64,000 nt of DNA from Notamacropus eugenii (GCF_028372415.1 NC_092879.1:92039741-92103740), one strand, 5' to 3'. Numbered from the stretch's first letter, positions 12,800 through 24,477 are shown. Translations and numbers: made by a program. Notes: a model not told the origin generated them from the letters alone.

Positions 12800-13330
12800 G
12801 ATATACTCCAAGACTGAATTGCAAAGCTACCTCATTCCTTCACACGCTAGGATATCAGTTCACTGGCCTATACCCTTGCCCTCAGTGCTTCCTGAGGGGA
12901 CAGACCTGGGCAGAGTCTCTGCAGCCTCAGTGGGCCAAACCCCAGTCAGAAGGGAACCTATCTTCACCACCTGCCTTCCTACTCACCTGTCTGGGTAGAG
13001 TCAGTGTTTGTTTCTGGGTGTGGAGCAGTAAGGGAGATAAGGGAGGCTGGCAGTATCTCTATAGTAAGGGATATACCTTGATGGTCCCCAGACACAAACC
13101 TGTAAATCTTCTCATGTATGTGTCCCTGGGATAGAAGAGGTGCTGAGTGAGCCCTTGAGTTCTCTGGTGTTCATTCATGAGGATTTTTACATTGGGGATG
13201 GGGGTTGGGTTCCTCTCTCTTTTGTCCTGTGGATTCAGCTGTGAAGCTCTATATTCTGGTGCATAATTAGAGGGTAAGAGTGTTCAAGGGGGTGTAGACA
13301 GAATGACTACTGACCATCTCACTGGTCTTG
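12800..13330. other. GC-richer segment next to the antisense LINE, possibly its 5' UTR
   Basis: GAGGGGACAGACCTGGGCAG, CAGTCAGAAGGGAACCTATC and repeated TCTGGGTAGAGTC-like blocks resemble LINE 5' untranslated sequence in antisense. The assignment rests on position and composition only. Confidence 0.3.
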
Positions 13331-13407
13331 TAAACTGGAAATCTAATGTTGTAACATGGTGTGTGGCATAGTGGATGGACAATCCTTGGAAATGGGAAAA
13401 TCTAACC

Positions 13408-13600
13408 ACAGGATGATAGAATGAGAGCTGAAAAGGTCCTTAGAGGTCAACTAATCCAATCTTCTCATTTTACAGATGATGAAACTGAGACCCTAAGAGG
13501 TGAAGTCACTTGCCCAGAGTCACACTATAAATGGAAGGGTCAGGATCCATACTCAGGTCTCCAAAGCCAGTCCTTTTTCCATTGTAGCTCACTGCATTGG
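13408..13600 (-). repeat. MIR-like SINE, antisense
   Basis: TTTTACAGATGATGAAACTG, AGAGGTGAAGTCACTTGCCC and AGAGTCACACTATAAATGG form an antisense MIR core. Confidence 0.75.
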
Positions 13601-14454
13601 TAGAGGAGATTTTCACACCTGAAGTGTCCCTCCTCCCCCCACCACACAATGAAATCATAAGCTTAAACTTTTTTTAAAAAGCCACATGATATCATAAATG
13701 GCTGTGACATCTCCCGGAGGTTCCCAGGGCTTTTACCCTGTCATCAGCTAACTGACAAGTCTTTGACAAGTGCCTATTATGTATATGCCATTTTCCTGGT
13801 TCCACCTGAGAAAGCAGGGGCCCAAGCTAAGTGTACTCTCCTTTGACAAGTCATCAGCAAAAAGCTCATGGCTCCTAAGGAGGTTAGGGAGGCTCTTCCC
13901 TAGATAGGTCTTTAGTCTCAAGAGCCTCTGGATACTCAGGAATTTGTGGAACCCAAAGGACACATTTTTGGGGCCATGGTTAACATTGATGGGACTTGTC
14001 TCAGAGGACAGAGGTAGGGAAGACATCAGGAACACAGTTTGTCTGAGTTCGCAGACATCTTTTCTGGAAGAGGCAGCTAAACTGACCCTGAGAGGTCAGA
14101 ATGGAGCTATTCTGCTGTCAGGAACTATCCAGGTGACTGACTGAACTGGTCTTCTTTGACTCAGTAGATTTTGGCCATCTCCGCAATGCAGATGATGCTC
14201 CTCCCTCCCCCCTAAAAAATCAACTCAACTTAGTGGGGCAGCCCAACCCCCAGATGGGTTCTCTGACTTGAGTTGACTTGATTTCCCTTTTCTCCGCTTC
14301 CCTGAAGACACATCCCAAGCTTCTGAAGGCAGCTGTTGGTCAGGAAGAAGGTACAGCAAAGCTGTGGGAACGCAGATCTCCCAAGACAAACGCCCGCCAT
14401 ATGGTCCAAATGATTCCCCCCCACCGCCCAGCCATGCCAGCAGACACTTGGCGT

Positions 14455-14660
14455 ATGCAATGCGCTATTTATTTTCTCTTGTGGTGGTTTCAGCTTGAAT
14501 TAAATGTTTCCCGTCCGACAAGCAACTAATAACAAATGATCTCCTCTCTCGGTGGCATGGTAACAAATATGTAGTAATTTGAAAGCTGGGAAGAAAATTA
14601 TTACTCCCAAAGATGCAATAAATATAAGATATGTTCAGAGAGTATTTTGATGAAATAAAC
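14455..14660. other. Unique AT-rich block, candidate conserved non-coding DNA
   Basis: It has no repeat match by eye. It contains several TAAT-type and AATAAA-like motifs (TTGAATTAAATG, CAACTAATAACAAATG, AAAATTATTACTC) and unusual CpGs for this neighbourhood (CCCGTCCGAC, CTCTCGGTGG). It looks like an enhancer-type element, but conservation is untested. Confidence 0.3.
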
Positions 14661-14924
14661 AGTTAAGGTGCTGCAGGCAGTGTGGAGTGGGTGGGGTGGG
14701 ATGGATGGAAATCAACCTCCCCCCAAAGCATTTAAGAGGCTATCTGATCTGTCGATGTTGCGCGTTAGCATCCAGTACTTTACGGTTGTCCCTCCAAGTG
14801 GAATCTTCATGTTGGGAGAAAGGAAACCAGCGTCAGGAACAGCCGGGCATAGCAATTTGCCATTTTAAGGCAGAACAGCAAGATGAGCTCTGTTTGCCCT
14901 TATCTCCACAGTTACAATAGCATA

Positions 14925-15132
14925 TATTTAGATAATATTTTAAGATTTGTGAAATGTTTTACAAATGTTATCTCATGTGATCCTCTCAACAAGCCCTGAG
15001 AAAACTGAAGCAAGCAGAGGTGAAGTGAGTTCCCTAGGGTCACACAGCTAGGAAGGGCATGGGGCTAGATTTGCACTCAGGTCTTCCTAACTTGAGGCCC
15101 AGTGAATTCTCCACTGAACTTCTGGCTCTTTC
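14925..15132 (-). repeat. MIR SINE, antisense
   Basis: TTTACAAATGTTATCTCATG, TGAGTTCCCTAGGGTCACAC, AGCTAGGAAGGGCATG and CTTCCTAACTTGAGGCCCAG follow MIR order over most of its length. Confidence 0.85.
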
Positions 15133-15544
15133 ATGGTTAAATCTTCACTGAAAGGGCAAGTATCAAACAGTGGACTTTCTTTCAGTATGGTCTCTCCCAG
15201 GCCTCCCAAACGTTGAATGACTCACAATGGGCACACCTGGCTGTGTCACTGGCAGATGAAGCCCCTTTTTATCCTGGAGACTGCTGGCCAAGCCATCCCC
15301 TCTCCCCTCTTAGGAAGGCCTCTGTCTGTAAGGATTCCTAAAGCAGAGAGAGCTGGGGTCCTATTCTGAAGCATGAAAAAGGGCAAAAGCAAAGACAGTA
15401 TCCTGAAGGAACCTTCCAAGACATCCTATGAACCTCCTGTTCTGGGAGATGGAGGATTAAGGCCACAGTCTGGTCACTGACTGCAACAGCCATGGGCCTG
15501 CCTCCTCTTCCAAGAGCAGCAACTTTGAACAAGACCTATTTCTC

Positions 15545-15775
15545 TGGGCCTTAGTTTCTTCCTCTGTAAAATGAGAAGATGGAAGAAGGAATTCAAAGAT
15601 CTCTCCCTAATTGTTTGCATACATTTCATAGTGACTTGTCTGTGTTTACATTGTATCTACCCAGGAGAGTGGAAGCTCCTTGAGGCTGGAGGCTCTTGTG
15701 GGCAGTTCTCATTACCTAGCTTAGTTCATGACACAGTACATGTACAAAATAAATGCTTGTTGAATAAATGAATGA
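15545..15775 (+). repeat. MIR tail followed by L2-type 3' end
   Basis: GGGCCTTAGTTTCTTCCTCTG and TAAAATGAG are MIR-like. GAGAGTGGAAGCTCCTTGAGG with AAATAAATGCTTGTTGAATA is the sense L2 3' end. A short GAAT repeat follows. Confidence 0.75.
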
Positions 15776-16356
15776 ATGCCTCTAAGGCACTTTTCAGTTC
15801 TAAAAGATTCTACAAAGCCACAACTTCATTTTCCTGCTCTTTTACCTCAATTAATTTTTAAAATTTTTTTCTCAATATTTTATTTTGAGTTCCAAGTTCG
15901 CTCTCTCCCTCCCTTGCCTCCCTCGTCCTTGAGAAGGCAAGCAATTTGATATAGATTATACATATGCAGTCATGCAAAACACAGTTCCGTATTAGCTATG
16001 CTGCAAAAAGAAAACATAGAGAAACAAAAACCCAACCAAGAAAAATAAAGCAAGTTTAAAATGCTTTGATCTGCATCCAGACTTCGTCTGTTCTTTCTCT
16101 GCAAGTGGATAGCATTTTTCAACATGAGTCCTTCAGAACTGCCTTGGATCATTATATTGCTGAGAATAAGTAAGTCATTCACAGTAAATCATCATACAAT
16201 ATTGCTGCTACTGTGCACAATTTTCTCTTGGTTCTGCTTACTTCACTTTACATCAGTTCATGTAAGTCTTCCCAGGCTATTCTGAAGTCATCTTGCTCAT
16301 CGTTTTTATAGTACAATAGCATACTCCATCACAATCACGTACCACAACTTGTTCAG

Positions 16357-16635
16357 TCATTCCCCAATGGATGGGCATCCCCTCAATTTCCAAATCACTG
16401 CTATAGTTTTTGTACATACAGAACTTTTCTTTGATCTCTTTGTGATACAGACCATTCTCCAGAATGATTGGATCAGTTCACAACCCCATCCACAATGCAT
16501 TAGTGTCCCAATTTTCCCACAGTCTCTCCAACAGCTATTTTCTTTTTCTGTCATATTAGCCAATTTGATAGGTGTGAAGTGGTACAGTTGTTTTAATTTG
16601 TCTCTAATCAATAGTGATTTAGAACTTTTTTTCAT
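16357..16635 (-). pseudogene. L1 ORF2 C-terminal remnant
   Basis: A 92-codon open frame with KLANMTEKENSCWRDCGKIG, similar to the L1 ORF2 cysteine-rich C-terminal region, ends in RGCPSIGE. Compared with the copy at 42151-42360, about 30 residues are missing between SFWR and the last 30 residues (the FDPATPLLGLYPK part). It is a degenerate part of the L1 at 15843-19540. Confidence 0.8.
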
Positions 16636-17736
16636 ATAATTATAGGGAGCTTTGATTTCTTTTTCTGAGAAGTACCTGTTTCTATTCTTTGACCATTTAT
16701 CAATTGGGCAATGATTTGAATTTTTACAAGTTTGACTCAGTTCTCTATATATTTGATAAATGAGGCCTTTATCAAAGAAACTTCTATAAAATCGCCCCCC
16801 TCACTCCCCAGTTTCCTGCTTTACTTCTAATGTTGACTACAATGGGGTTTTTTTGTGCAAAAACTTTTTTAATTTGATATAATCAAAACTATCCATTTTG
16901 CATCCTGTAATGCTCTTTATCACATGTTTGGTCATAAATTCTTCCCTTATCCATAGATCTGACAGGTAAAATTTTCCATGTTGCCCTAATTTTCTTGTGA
17001 TATTATCCTTTATGTCAAAATCATGAACTCATCTTTATGTTATCTCAGTATGCACTGTGAGATGCTGGTTTATACCTAGTTTCTGCCAAATTGCTTTCAG
17101 TTTTCCCAGCAATTTTTGTCATATAGTGAGTTCTCTTCTCAAGAACTTGAGTCTTTGGGTTTATCAAACACTAGATTACTATGATCATTGACTACTGTGT
17201 ATTGTGAACCTAATCTATTCCACTGATCCACCACTCTGTTTCTTAGCCAGTACTAGATTGAGATCCAATACTGCTAGGTCATCTTCCTTCACATTTTTTT
17301 CATTGCTTCTCTTGATATTCTTGACCTTGTATTCTTCTAGATGAATTTTGTAATTTTTTTCTAGCTCTCTAAAATAATTTTTTCATAAATCCATCTTCTA
17401 GCTTTATTTATTAGTTCAAAGGTTTTCTTACTTTCCATCTCATTAATCTTTCCTTTGATTTTCAAGGTTTCTAATGTGCTGTTTAATTGGGGGTTTTTAA
17501 TTTTTTTTTTTAGTTGTTTTCAGTTGCATGCCCAATTCACTGATTTATTCTTTCTCTACTTTATTGATGTAAGTATTTAGAGATATAAAAAGTATAACTT
17601 TGGCTGCATCCCATAAATTTTTGGTACATTGTCTCATTGTTGTCCTCTTTAAGGAAATTCTTGATTGTTTTTGTGATTTGTTCTTTGACCCACCCATTCT
17701 GTAGGATTAGATTATTTAATTTCCAATTAACTTTAA

Positions 17737-17970
17737 TCAATGTTTCTGTGGCTCTTTAGTGAATATAATTTTTATTGTATTATGGTCTGAAAAGAATGGA
17801 TTTAATATTTCTGCTTTTCTGCATTTAACCATAAGGTTTTTATGCCCTAGTTCATGAACAATTTTTGTGTAGGTGCTATATACAGCTGAGAAAAAGGTAT
17901 CTTCTTTTCTATTCCTGTTTAATTTTCTCCAGAAGTTTATCATATCTAACTTTTCTAAAATTCTATTCAT
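17737..17970 (-). pseudogene. L1 ORF2 endonuclease-end remnant
   Basis: A 77-codon open frame contains KEDTFFSAVYSTYTKIVHEL and then NPFFSDHNTIKI. This corresponds to the C-terminal end of the L1 apurinic-type endonuclease, whose SDH motif carries a catalytic histidine. The frame ends soon afterwards and the reverse transcriptase domain does not follow. Confidence 0.75.
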
Positions 17971-20194
17971 CTCCTTAACTTCTTTCTTGTTTATTTTATG
18001 GTTAAATTTATCTAGTTCTAAGAGGGGAAAATTGAGATTTCCACTAGTATAGTTTTATAGGCTATAATATTCCTGGGATTTTCATTTTGGGATCTACTTC
18101 AGGGGGATCAATGGATTCTTTCTATTTCTATTTTACCTTTCGGTTCTAGGATATCATGGAAGTTTTCCTTGATAATTTCTTGAAATGTGATATCTAGGAT
18201 CTTTTTTTATCATGGCTTTCAGGTAGTCCAATAATTCTTAAATTATCTCTCTTCAATCTATTTTCTAGGTAAGTTGGGTTTTTTTTTTCCCAATGAGATA
18301 TTTCACATTTCTTTGATTGTTTCTTGATGTCTCGTGGAATCATTAGCTTCTACATGTCCAATTCTAATTGTTAAGGACGTGTTTTCTTCAGTGATCATTC
18401 ATATCTCTTTGTCCACTTGGTCAATTTTGCTTTTTAAGGAGTTCTCTTCAGAGGATTTTTGTGCCTCTTTTCTCATTTGTCTGATTCTGTTTCTTAAGAT
18501 GTTATTTTCTTCAGCATTTTTGTGCCTCTTTTATCATGATTTTTCATAATTTTCTTGCATTCTCATTTCTTTTCCCAATTTTTCCTCTGCCTCTCTTGAT
18601 TTTTAAAAATCATTTTTGAGCACTTCTAGGAATTCTTGTTTGGGCTGTGCTGAGTTCACATTGTTCTTTGAAGCTTTGCTTATAGCTGTTTTGACACCAT
18701 TGTCTTCCTCTGAGTTTGTGTCTTGAGCTTCCCTGTCACCATAGTAATTCTTTATAATCAAGAACATTTCTTTTGTTGCTTGCTCATTTTTCCGGCTTAT
18801 TTTTTTGTTTTTTACTTTGATTTTCTTTTAAAGTCGTGCTCTGCTCCCAGTATGGAAATGGAACTGTCCCAAGCTTTAGGTTTTCCCTTCTGCTTTTTTC
18901 AGAGCTAGTTCTTGGAAGCTGTAAGTTTTCAGTGCTTCTACAATGGTATGACCCAGGGAGAGATGTGGTCATTGTTCTCCTGGCCTGTGTCTTTACCAAG
19001 GAAGGGACCTTGCTCCCTTGCAACCACAAGTGCTAGTTCTACTTTCTGCCTTAGAACTGAGACCAGGCCCCTGTGCCTTTGGGAGTGACCACAAGCACTC
19101 TTCTCTGCCCTTGAAATGTGATCAGGACTCTTGTTTCCCTGAAGCCACAAGAATTAGTGCTCCTTTTCACACTGGGAGTGTGACCCAAAACTGCATGTGG
19201 GTAATGCAACAGGGCCAGCAAAGGATTCTCTGTGATCTCTTTCTGACCAGTTGTCCAATCCCCTTATTGTTGGGGGTAAACTGAGAGTACCCCAACCTTT
19301 TGCTGCTGCTAGCACCATAGCATTGCACTCCAGGCCAACCACCACTCTAGTAGGACAGATCTTTCTGGTTTTTCTCCTAAGTTGTCTTGGACAACTTGGA
19401 ATGTTGTTTCACTTGATCTTTTTTTGGTTCTGTTGCTGCAGAATCCAATTTGAGGTGTTATTTTAAAGTTGTTTTGAGGAAATTTAAAGTTGTTTGGAGT
19501 TCAGATGAATGCCTGCTCCTGCTCTGCCATCTTGGCTCCACCCTATCCACCTCTGTTATTTTTTAAAGGGAAAAGAAAGAAGGACCTGAGGATGGCACTG
19601 GACATCTAAGGGATTTAGAATTGGGGGGATCTCATGGAAAGTAAAGATGATGGGGGCACAATTTGGAGGGATGTCCTAGTGGGAGATAGTGACAAGGTGA
19701 ACAAGGAACTGGGCATAATAAAGAAATTTTCTCAGTTCACTGATGGGAAAGAAGAGGAAGAGAAGACTCGTCATGCCCAAGACAGATTCTACCTGTTTCC
19801 CAACATTGTCAAGGACCAGCTCTGCCATGTGATCCCTGCCCTTGTTTCAGTCCCCCTCCCCTGTCAACTCTTTCCCTTGGTACTCAGATATGGGTCTCTT
19901 AAAGGGTCTTTTGACTACTCCAGCACCTTGAGGTTCACTGAAGCTGCTAGAATAAAAAACATCTGCACGATTGCCCAAAACTGCAATGGCAGTAGTGTCT
20001 CTTCTATGCCACTGAGTGGAGAAAGGCCTTCTGTCCCTGAGAGTGGATTGAAGTTTTCTTAGAAAAAAAGGCAGAGAGGATTTCTAGTTTCTGTCCATAT
20101 ATACAGAGGGCATTACCAAGCCAAAGATCCTCTATAGGAGGACAAGCTGGACCAGAAAGGGCCTTGAATCTATGCCATAGGAAGTTCAATGGAA

Positions 20195-20450
20195 GGCACT
20201 GGGGCTGCCTGGTCTAGAGAAGAAAATACTCAATGGGAATATGAGAGCTGTTTTCCTGTATTTAAAAGGCTAGGTTTGTTCTGCTTAGTCCCAGAGGGCA
20301 GTATGAGAAACACTGGCCCAAAGAAGAAGGAAATGCCTCTGGAGTGGTGTCCCTTCCTTGTAGGTCTTCAAACAGGGCTGGAAGACCATGAGCTGGGTAG
20401 GTCACAGAGGGAATTCTTGTTTAGGTGTGAGTTGGACAACAAGGCCACTG
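20195..20450 (+). repeat. CR1/L3-type LINE 3' end
   Basis: GGTCTAGAGAAGAAAATACTC, AGTCCCAGAGGGCAGTATGAG and GTAGGTCTTCAAACAGGGCTGG, with a 'ggaggtcttcaagcagg'-like block, match the general CR1/L3 3'-end pattern. Confidence 0.55.
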
Positions 20451-20514
20451 GGGTCCTCCCAAGTTGCCCATTCTGTGAGCTCCAAGTTCCTCCTTGGAAT
20501 GGCTTCCAAATATT

Positions 20515-20568
20515 TGGAGAGAGAGACAGAGAGACAGGGAGAGAGACAGAGACAGAGACAGAGAGAGC
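20515..20568. repeat. (GA)n/(GACA)n low-complexity tract
   Basis: Interrupted GAGAGACAGA units over about 50 bases. They account for the charged or leucine/serine-rich open frames read across it. Confidence 0.9.
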
Positions 20569-21077
20569 TGAGGGCTAGCACTTGGAGCTGCACGGTGGCT
20601 ATGGCTATCTTGATCAAATTTGTTGGGAGCTGTGCAAGGTAGCCACAGATCCAAATGGACTGCAGGACCTCTGTGGTGTTCAGAAAGACTTGTAGAGATC
20701 ACACAGACCTGGACATTTTGCACTTGGATAGGCTTGAGGCATCACTTGGGGAAGGAAGAAAGTGTATCTCAGGCTACATGGAGTTTCCATGCTGATAAGG
20801 ACTAGCTGATGCTGGGGAGGTGGAAAGGGGTGTGAGGGATAGAGGTGGAGATGGGAAAGTATGCCCAGGATGGTAGGGTTGGTGCCCTGAGCTGAAGGCC
20901 CATATACTATGGCTTCATTGTGGCTCTGGCCAGGAGGCCTGGGGTACCACCAGAGGGGAGCACTCTACTCATCTCTGCCAGGCTTCTTAGGCTCCTGGGT
21001 AGTGAGGTCAGCTTAAATCACAGCCTAGGGCCTGCCACTGACATCAGTGGGTGTGGAGGTGATGGGGGCGGAAGGTA

Positions 21078-21084
21078 TGTGTGT

Positions 21085-21160
<76 letters not shown>
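21078..21160. repeat. Compound (GT)n(GA)n microsatellite
   Basis: About 25 GT units, with one TAT interruption, switch directly into about 16 GA units and end before ATATGCCGC. The open frames through it are Cys/Val, Ser/Leu or His/Thr repeats and are not genes. Confidence 0.97.
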
Positions 21161-21165
<5 letters not shown>

Positions 21166-21315
21166 CCGCACTTTGATGCCCCAGCATTTATAGCCTCTCC
21201 CTCTATCCCTGTAAATTGAGGTGCCTCTTGCTGGTTAAGGAGACTTAAAAGCAAGGTGATGACACCAACCAGTGCTCAGTCCTTCTTTAATAAGTCAGCT
21301 TCCTCATTAGTCTTA

Positions 21316-21470
21316 TGCAACCCAGGGGCCTGGGGGAAGCCAAACCCTGGCCGCCCACCTCACCTTACCTCCGAAGTCCTCAGCCAGAGAAATGTTTGTG
21401 TGGGACAGACCTGGAGGCAGAAAACAAGGTGGGGAGACAAGCAGAGTGTCTGTAACCAAAGAGCAAACAG
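21316..21470 (-). mobile_element. Possible diverged LTR fragment related to the solo LTR at 42731-43340
   Basis: CTTACCTCCGAAGTCCTCAG followed by CCAG resembles CTCACCTCCGAGGTCTTCGG and CTGG near the matching end of the 42731 LTR. The same spacing leads to an end beginning TGCAACCCAGGGGCC, compared with TGCCAGGCCTAGAGGCC. The similarity is short and was judged by eye. Confidence 0.3.
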
Positions 21471-22280
21471 GCAGAGGCTCATCTTCTGGTCTGTAGCTTT
21501 TCCAGGCCCCGATTTTACTTCCCCCTCCCTTCTGTCACCCATGTCCTAGTAAATCATCTCCAGAGAATTCCAGCCATTGTGAAAGGCTTCTGGGAGACCT
21601 ATTTGGTGCTGGGGGGAGCCCTCCAATCAGGCCGTATGGCTTACTGTTACAAGGCCAGCCCTCAGAGAAGTAGGGCTACTAGAGATTTTTTCCCCAAAAA
21701 CAGCTTTTCAGTGTATCATTTTTTTTAATTGGGTGCAGGGTGTCAGCCATAAAAAAGAAACCAAGATGTTCAGTGTTTGGGAGGTGGATAAAGAACGTAT
21801 ATGTGAGTAACATTGTTCTGTAAGAAGTGACACGTGAGAAAAATCAGAGAAACTTGGGAAAATTTGCATACAACTGATGCAGAGTCTAGAAAACAACCTT
21901 CACTTGGAATCGCAATAATGTGAAGGTAAGTACCACTGAAAGACATTCAAAAGCTGGTCAATGTAGTGACTTATGGTGACTTCTGAGAACTCCTGGTCAA
22001 ATATGCCTCCTGCCAGGGAGAGTCCAGGATCGCAGGGGACTGAGGTTTCAGGGAAGCTAGTTCATTCCATCTGCCAGGATTGCCAAAAAGGGTTCCAAAA
22101 GACAAAAGGTTCTGGACTAAAGGTGGTAAATAAGGCATACGCTGTCAGACAAGGATGATGTGTAGGTTTATTTCATTTTACTAGATTTTTTTGTTAAAAT
22201 AGGGGGTCCTATTGGATTTATATAGGGGGAGGAAATAAGTGGCAAGTGACTATTAATATTTTTAAAAGATCTATCAATAC

Positions 22281-22323
22281 TATATATGTGTGTGTGTGTA
22301 TCTACACACACGTATATATATAA
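22281..22323. repeat. AT/GT-rich inverted repeat
   Basis: TATATATGTGTGTGTGTGTA, then TC, then TACACACACGTATATATA form an imperfect palindrome of about 18-base arms with almost no loop. Confidence 0.85.
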
Positions 22324-22721
22324 AAATAACCCAAGTCTGCCATATTGTCCCTCCCTACTCTGAAAGTTCGAAATCCAGGGACATGGGGACATGTTTTTTC
22401 CCCTACAATCAGCTCTCTTTCTCATGCTGGCCTAGGGAGGAAGGCCTTCTCTGACTCAGTGCCTTCCCACTGAGGCTGATGTTTTGATCATCTTACTCCT
22501 CAGCTTATCAAAGTCTGGCCCAGGCTCCCCACAAAGTGTCGGGCAAGAGTTAAAACATCTTTCATTGACTTTGGCGCTTTCAAGAGGGACTGGCACAGAG
22601 CACGTCTTTGACCCGCCATTGGAAAATATGAAATATGCTGCTCCACCCCAACCCCTCCCAAGCACCAAGCCTTAGCAGCCCAGGCAGCCAGAGACTTCCT
22701 TGGCACTCAGGGCTTTTTGCC

Positions 22722-23225
22722 TCACTGTATAATGCCAGAGACTGAGAGAAAGGCATATGGACCAAAATGTCTTGAGCAGCACTTTGTGTGTGGTAGCAAG
22801 GCATTAAAAGCCAAGTGGGTGCCCACCACTTGGTAGGATGATGGGATAAACTGTGGTGGATGAATGCAATGGAATGTTTGTGCCACAGAAGTGACAGAGA
22901 AATGTGAAGGATTCACACTGATGTGAGCCACTGCAGAGTGAACTAACCAGAACTGGAAGCTCAAGCGACATGATGGAAAACAGCAATGAATGCCAAGTAG
23001 CTCTGATCAGTGCAGTGAGCAGTCCAGACTTTTGTGGATTAGCATCCAAGCACATCTCCTCCTTGTAGTGGACAAGTGGTTGTGGACTACGGGTGCCGAA
23101 TGAGGCATGCCTGAATCCTTCTTCTTTGTTTCCCCATTTGGAGTAAAAAGAGTTGTTGGGAAATGATAGCAACATTTTAAAAAATCATCGATATATTTAT
23201 TGTTTGAAAATGAAAGAAATTGGGC
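22722..23225 (+). mobile_element. Degraded L1 3' end, sense
   Basis: GATGGGATAAACTGTGGTGG, ATGAATGCAATGGAATGTTT and CACTGCAGAGTGAACTAACCAG correspond to the late ORF2/3' UTR of marsupial L1 (compare GGTACATGAATATAATGGAA at about 42375). It continues to AACATTTTAAAAAATCATC. It is older than the 42149 copy. Confidence 0.65.
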
Positions 23226-23296
23226 ATAGGGATGATCTGTGGAAGCCGCTCTAGTGGAGCCCAAATGGACAATTCTTTCTGTTCAGTGGCAAAGTA

Positions 23297-23480
23297 ACTA
23301 GGTAGTATAATGAATAAAGTGCTGAACTTGGAGTCAGGAGGACCTGAGTTCAAATCCTGCCTCAGACACTTGCTAGCTGTGTGACTCTGGGCAAGTCACT
23401 TAACTTCAGTTTGCCTCACTTTCCTCATCTGTCAAATGGGGATAATAACAGCTTCATGAGGTTCCAATGAAACCGGGATC
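23297..23480 (+). repeat. Marsupial SINE, sense, well preserved
   Basis: GAACTTGGAGTCAGGAGGAC, CTGAGTTCAAATCCTGCCTC, AGACACTTGCTAGCTGTGTG, ACTCTGGGCAAGTCACTTAAC and TCCTCATCTGTCAAATGGGG lie in canonical order with a recognisable B-box. Confidence 0.92.
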
Positions 23481-23879
23481 AGAATGATATGCTTTCAAGC
23501 TTTCCCTGGGCTAAGCATCCTACAAAGCTCTGAGGCCCCCGTGACACCTCCCTCTCCCCCTCCCCCACTCCCCCACAGTCCCTGACATCTGACAGTGATG
23601 AATTTGAAGTTTGACCCAAATTTGACCACTTGCTACCTCAATGGTCTCAGTGTTGGCAACTGTAAAATGAGGCAAGTAGTTAACCTGGCTTAAGGGCAAG
23701 GGCCGTTTCAGTTTTAGTTTTGTATCCTCAGCCCTCAGCACAGGGTCTGATCTCCACTGGGTGCCTAGTGAACGGTGGGGAGTTGAATTATTCAAAGTTC
23801 CCTTTTGCCTCTAGCTAGGGTGATCCAAACAGGCGTTAATAATGCTAGGTGTCTTTTCTACAGGCTTTAAAGTTGACAA

Positions 23880-24010
23880 AGGCATAAATGATCCCATCTG
23901 AGCAGGCATTATATCCTCATTTTATAGGTGAGAAAACTGAGGTGTAGAGAATCAAGAGATCTGGCTATGGTCAAGACAAGTGGTACCATTGAAGGGAGCT
24001 GCAAACTCCT
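23880..24010 (-). repeat. MIR fragment, antisense
   Basis: TCCTCATTTTATAGGTGAGAAAACTGAGG and a decayed AGATCTGGCTATGGTCAAGA core. Confidence 0.65.
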
Positions 24011-24114
24011 GTCTCTGTGGTTGTCCAGAAGGGCCTAGGGCTCACACTTTCTTTCATATGCAGCCTCCATCTTGCAGGCCTCCTTGCTTCTAGTTCTCCT
24101 GGTCTAACCTGATC

Positions 24115-24440
24115 TGTGCAGCCGGGCCAGATGCATTTCCCAAAAACTCACTCCTTGGAGCATGATGCTTCCAGGTTCCAAAGCTCTCCTTGGCTTCTGG
24201 CACCTATCAATTGAAATCCCACCCACAGCTCTCCTCTCATTCAACTGGACAGAGCTCCTCTAGTTGCTGTCCCCAATCTCATCTGGCATCTCTCACCCCC
24301 TTCTCCTGTCTGTGCTGCCCTCCCTCATCTACCACCCATATCTGCAGCCTCCTACCTTCCTAGGACCTAGCTCAAGTCTTCAATGGGGATGACCTCTTTC
24401 TCCATGTAAGTACCCCATTCCACATGACATTTCATGCTTA
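24115..24440 (-). repeat. L2 LINE 3' region, antisense
   Basis: A pyrimidine-rich stretch with GGGCCAGATGCATTTCCC, CTCTCCTTGGCTTCTGGCACC, ATCTCATCTGGCATCTCTCA, CCTAGGACCTAGCTCAAGTC and ATGGGGATGACCTC matches the antisense L2 3' order loosely. Confidence 0.6.
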
Positions 24441-24477
24441 GAATGCAAGGTTGTGCTGGAGTGGCCACAGTGGAGAG

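Larger units (their letters stand above)
15843..19540 (-). mobile_element. Marsupial L1, antisense, both ends present, internally deleted
   Basis: Read on the minus strand, the element starts near 19540 with GGAGCCAAGATGGCAGAGCAG, the usual L1 start. A 5' UTR-like part follows (about 18850-19530), then ORF1-like coiled-coil sequence (about 18340-18700). Next come the end of the ORF2 endonuclease, with FFSDHNTIKI at 17737-17970, and scattered ORF2 sequence. The ORF2 C-terminus at 16357-16635 contains NSCWRDCGKIGTLMHCGWGC and ends LRGCPSIGE. The 3' UTR runs to about 15850. At under 3.7 kb it lacks most of the reverse transcriptase region. ORF2 is broken by stops and deletions, so the copy is dead. 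Confidence 0.8.

Noticed and set aside
21018..21254. Frames with Val/Cys or His/Thr repeats
   Set aside because: They are read-through of the GT/GA microsatellite.
23297..23480. tRNA-like B-box sequence (GAGTTCAAATCC)
   Set aside because: It belongs to a tRNA-derived SINE, with no complete cloverleaf or anticodon arm; not a tRNA gene.
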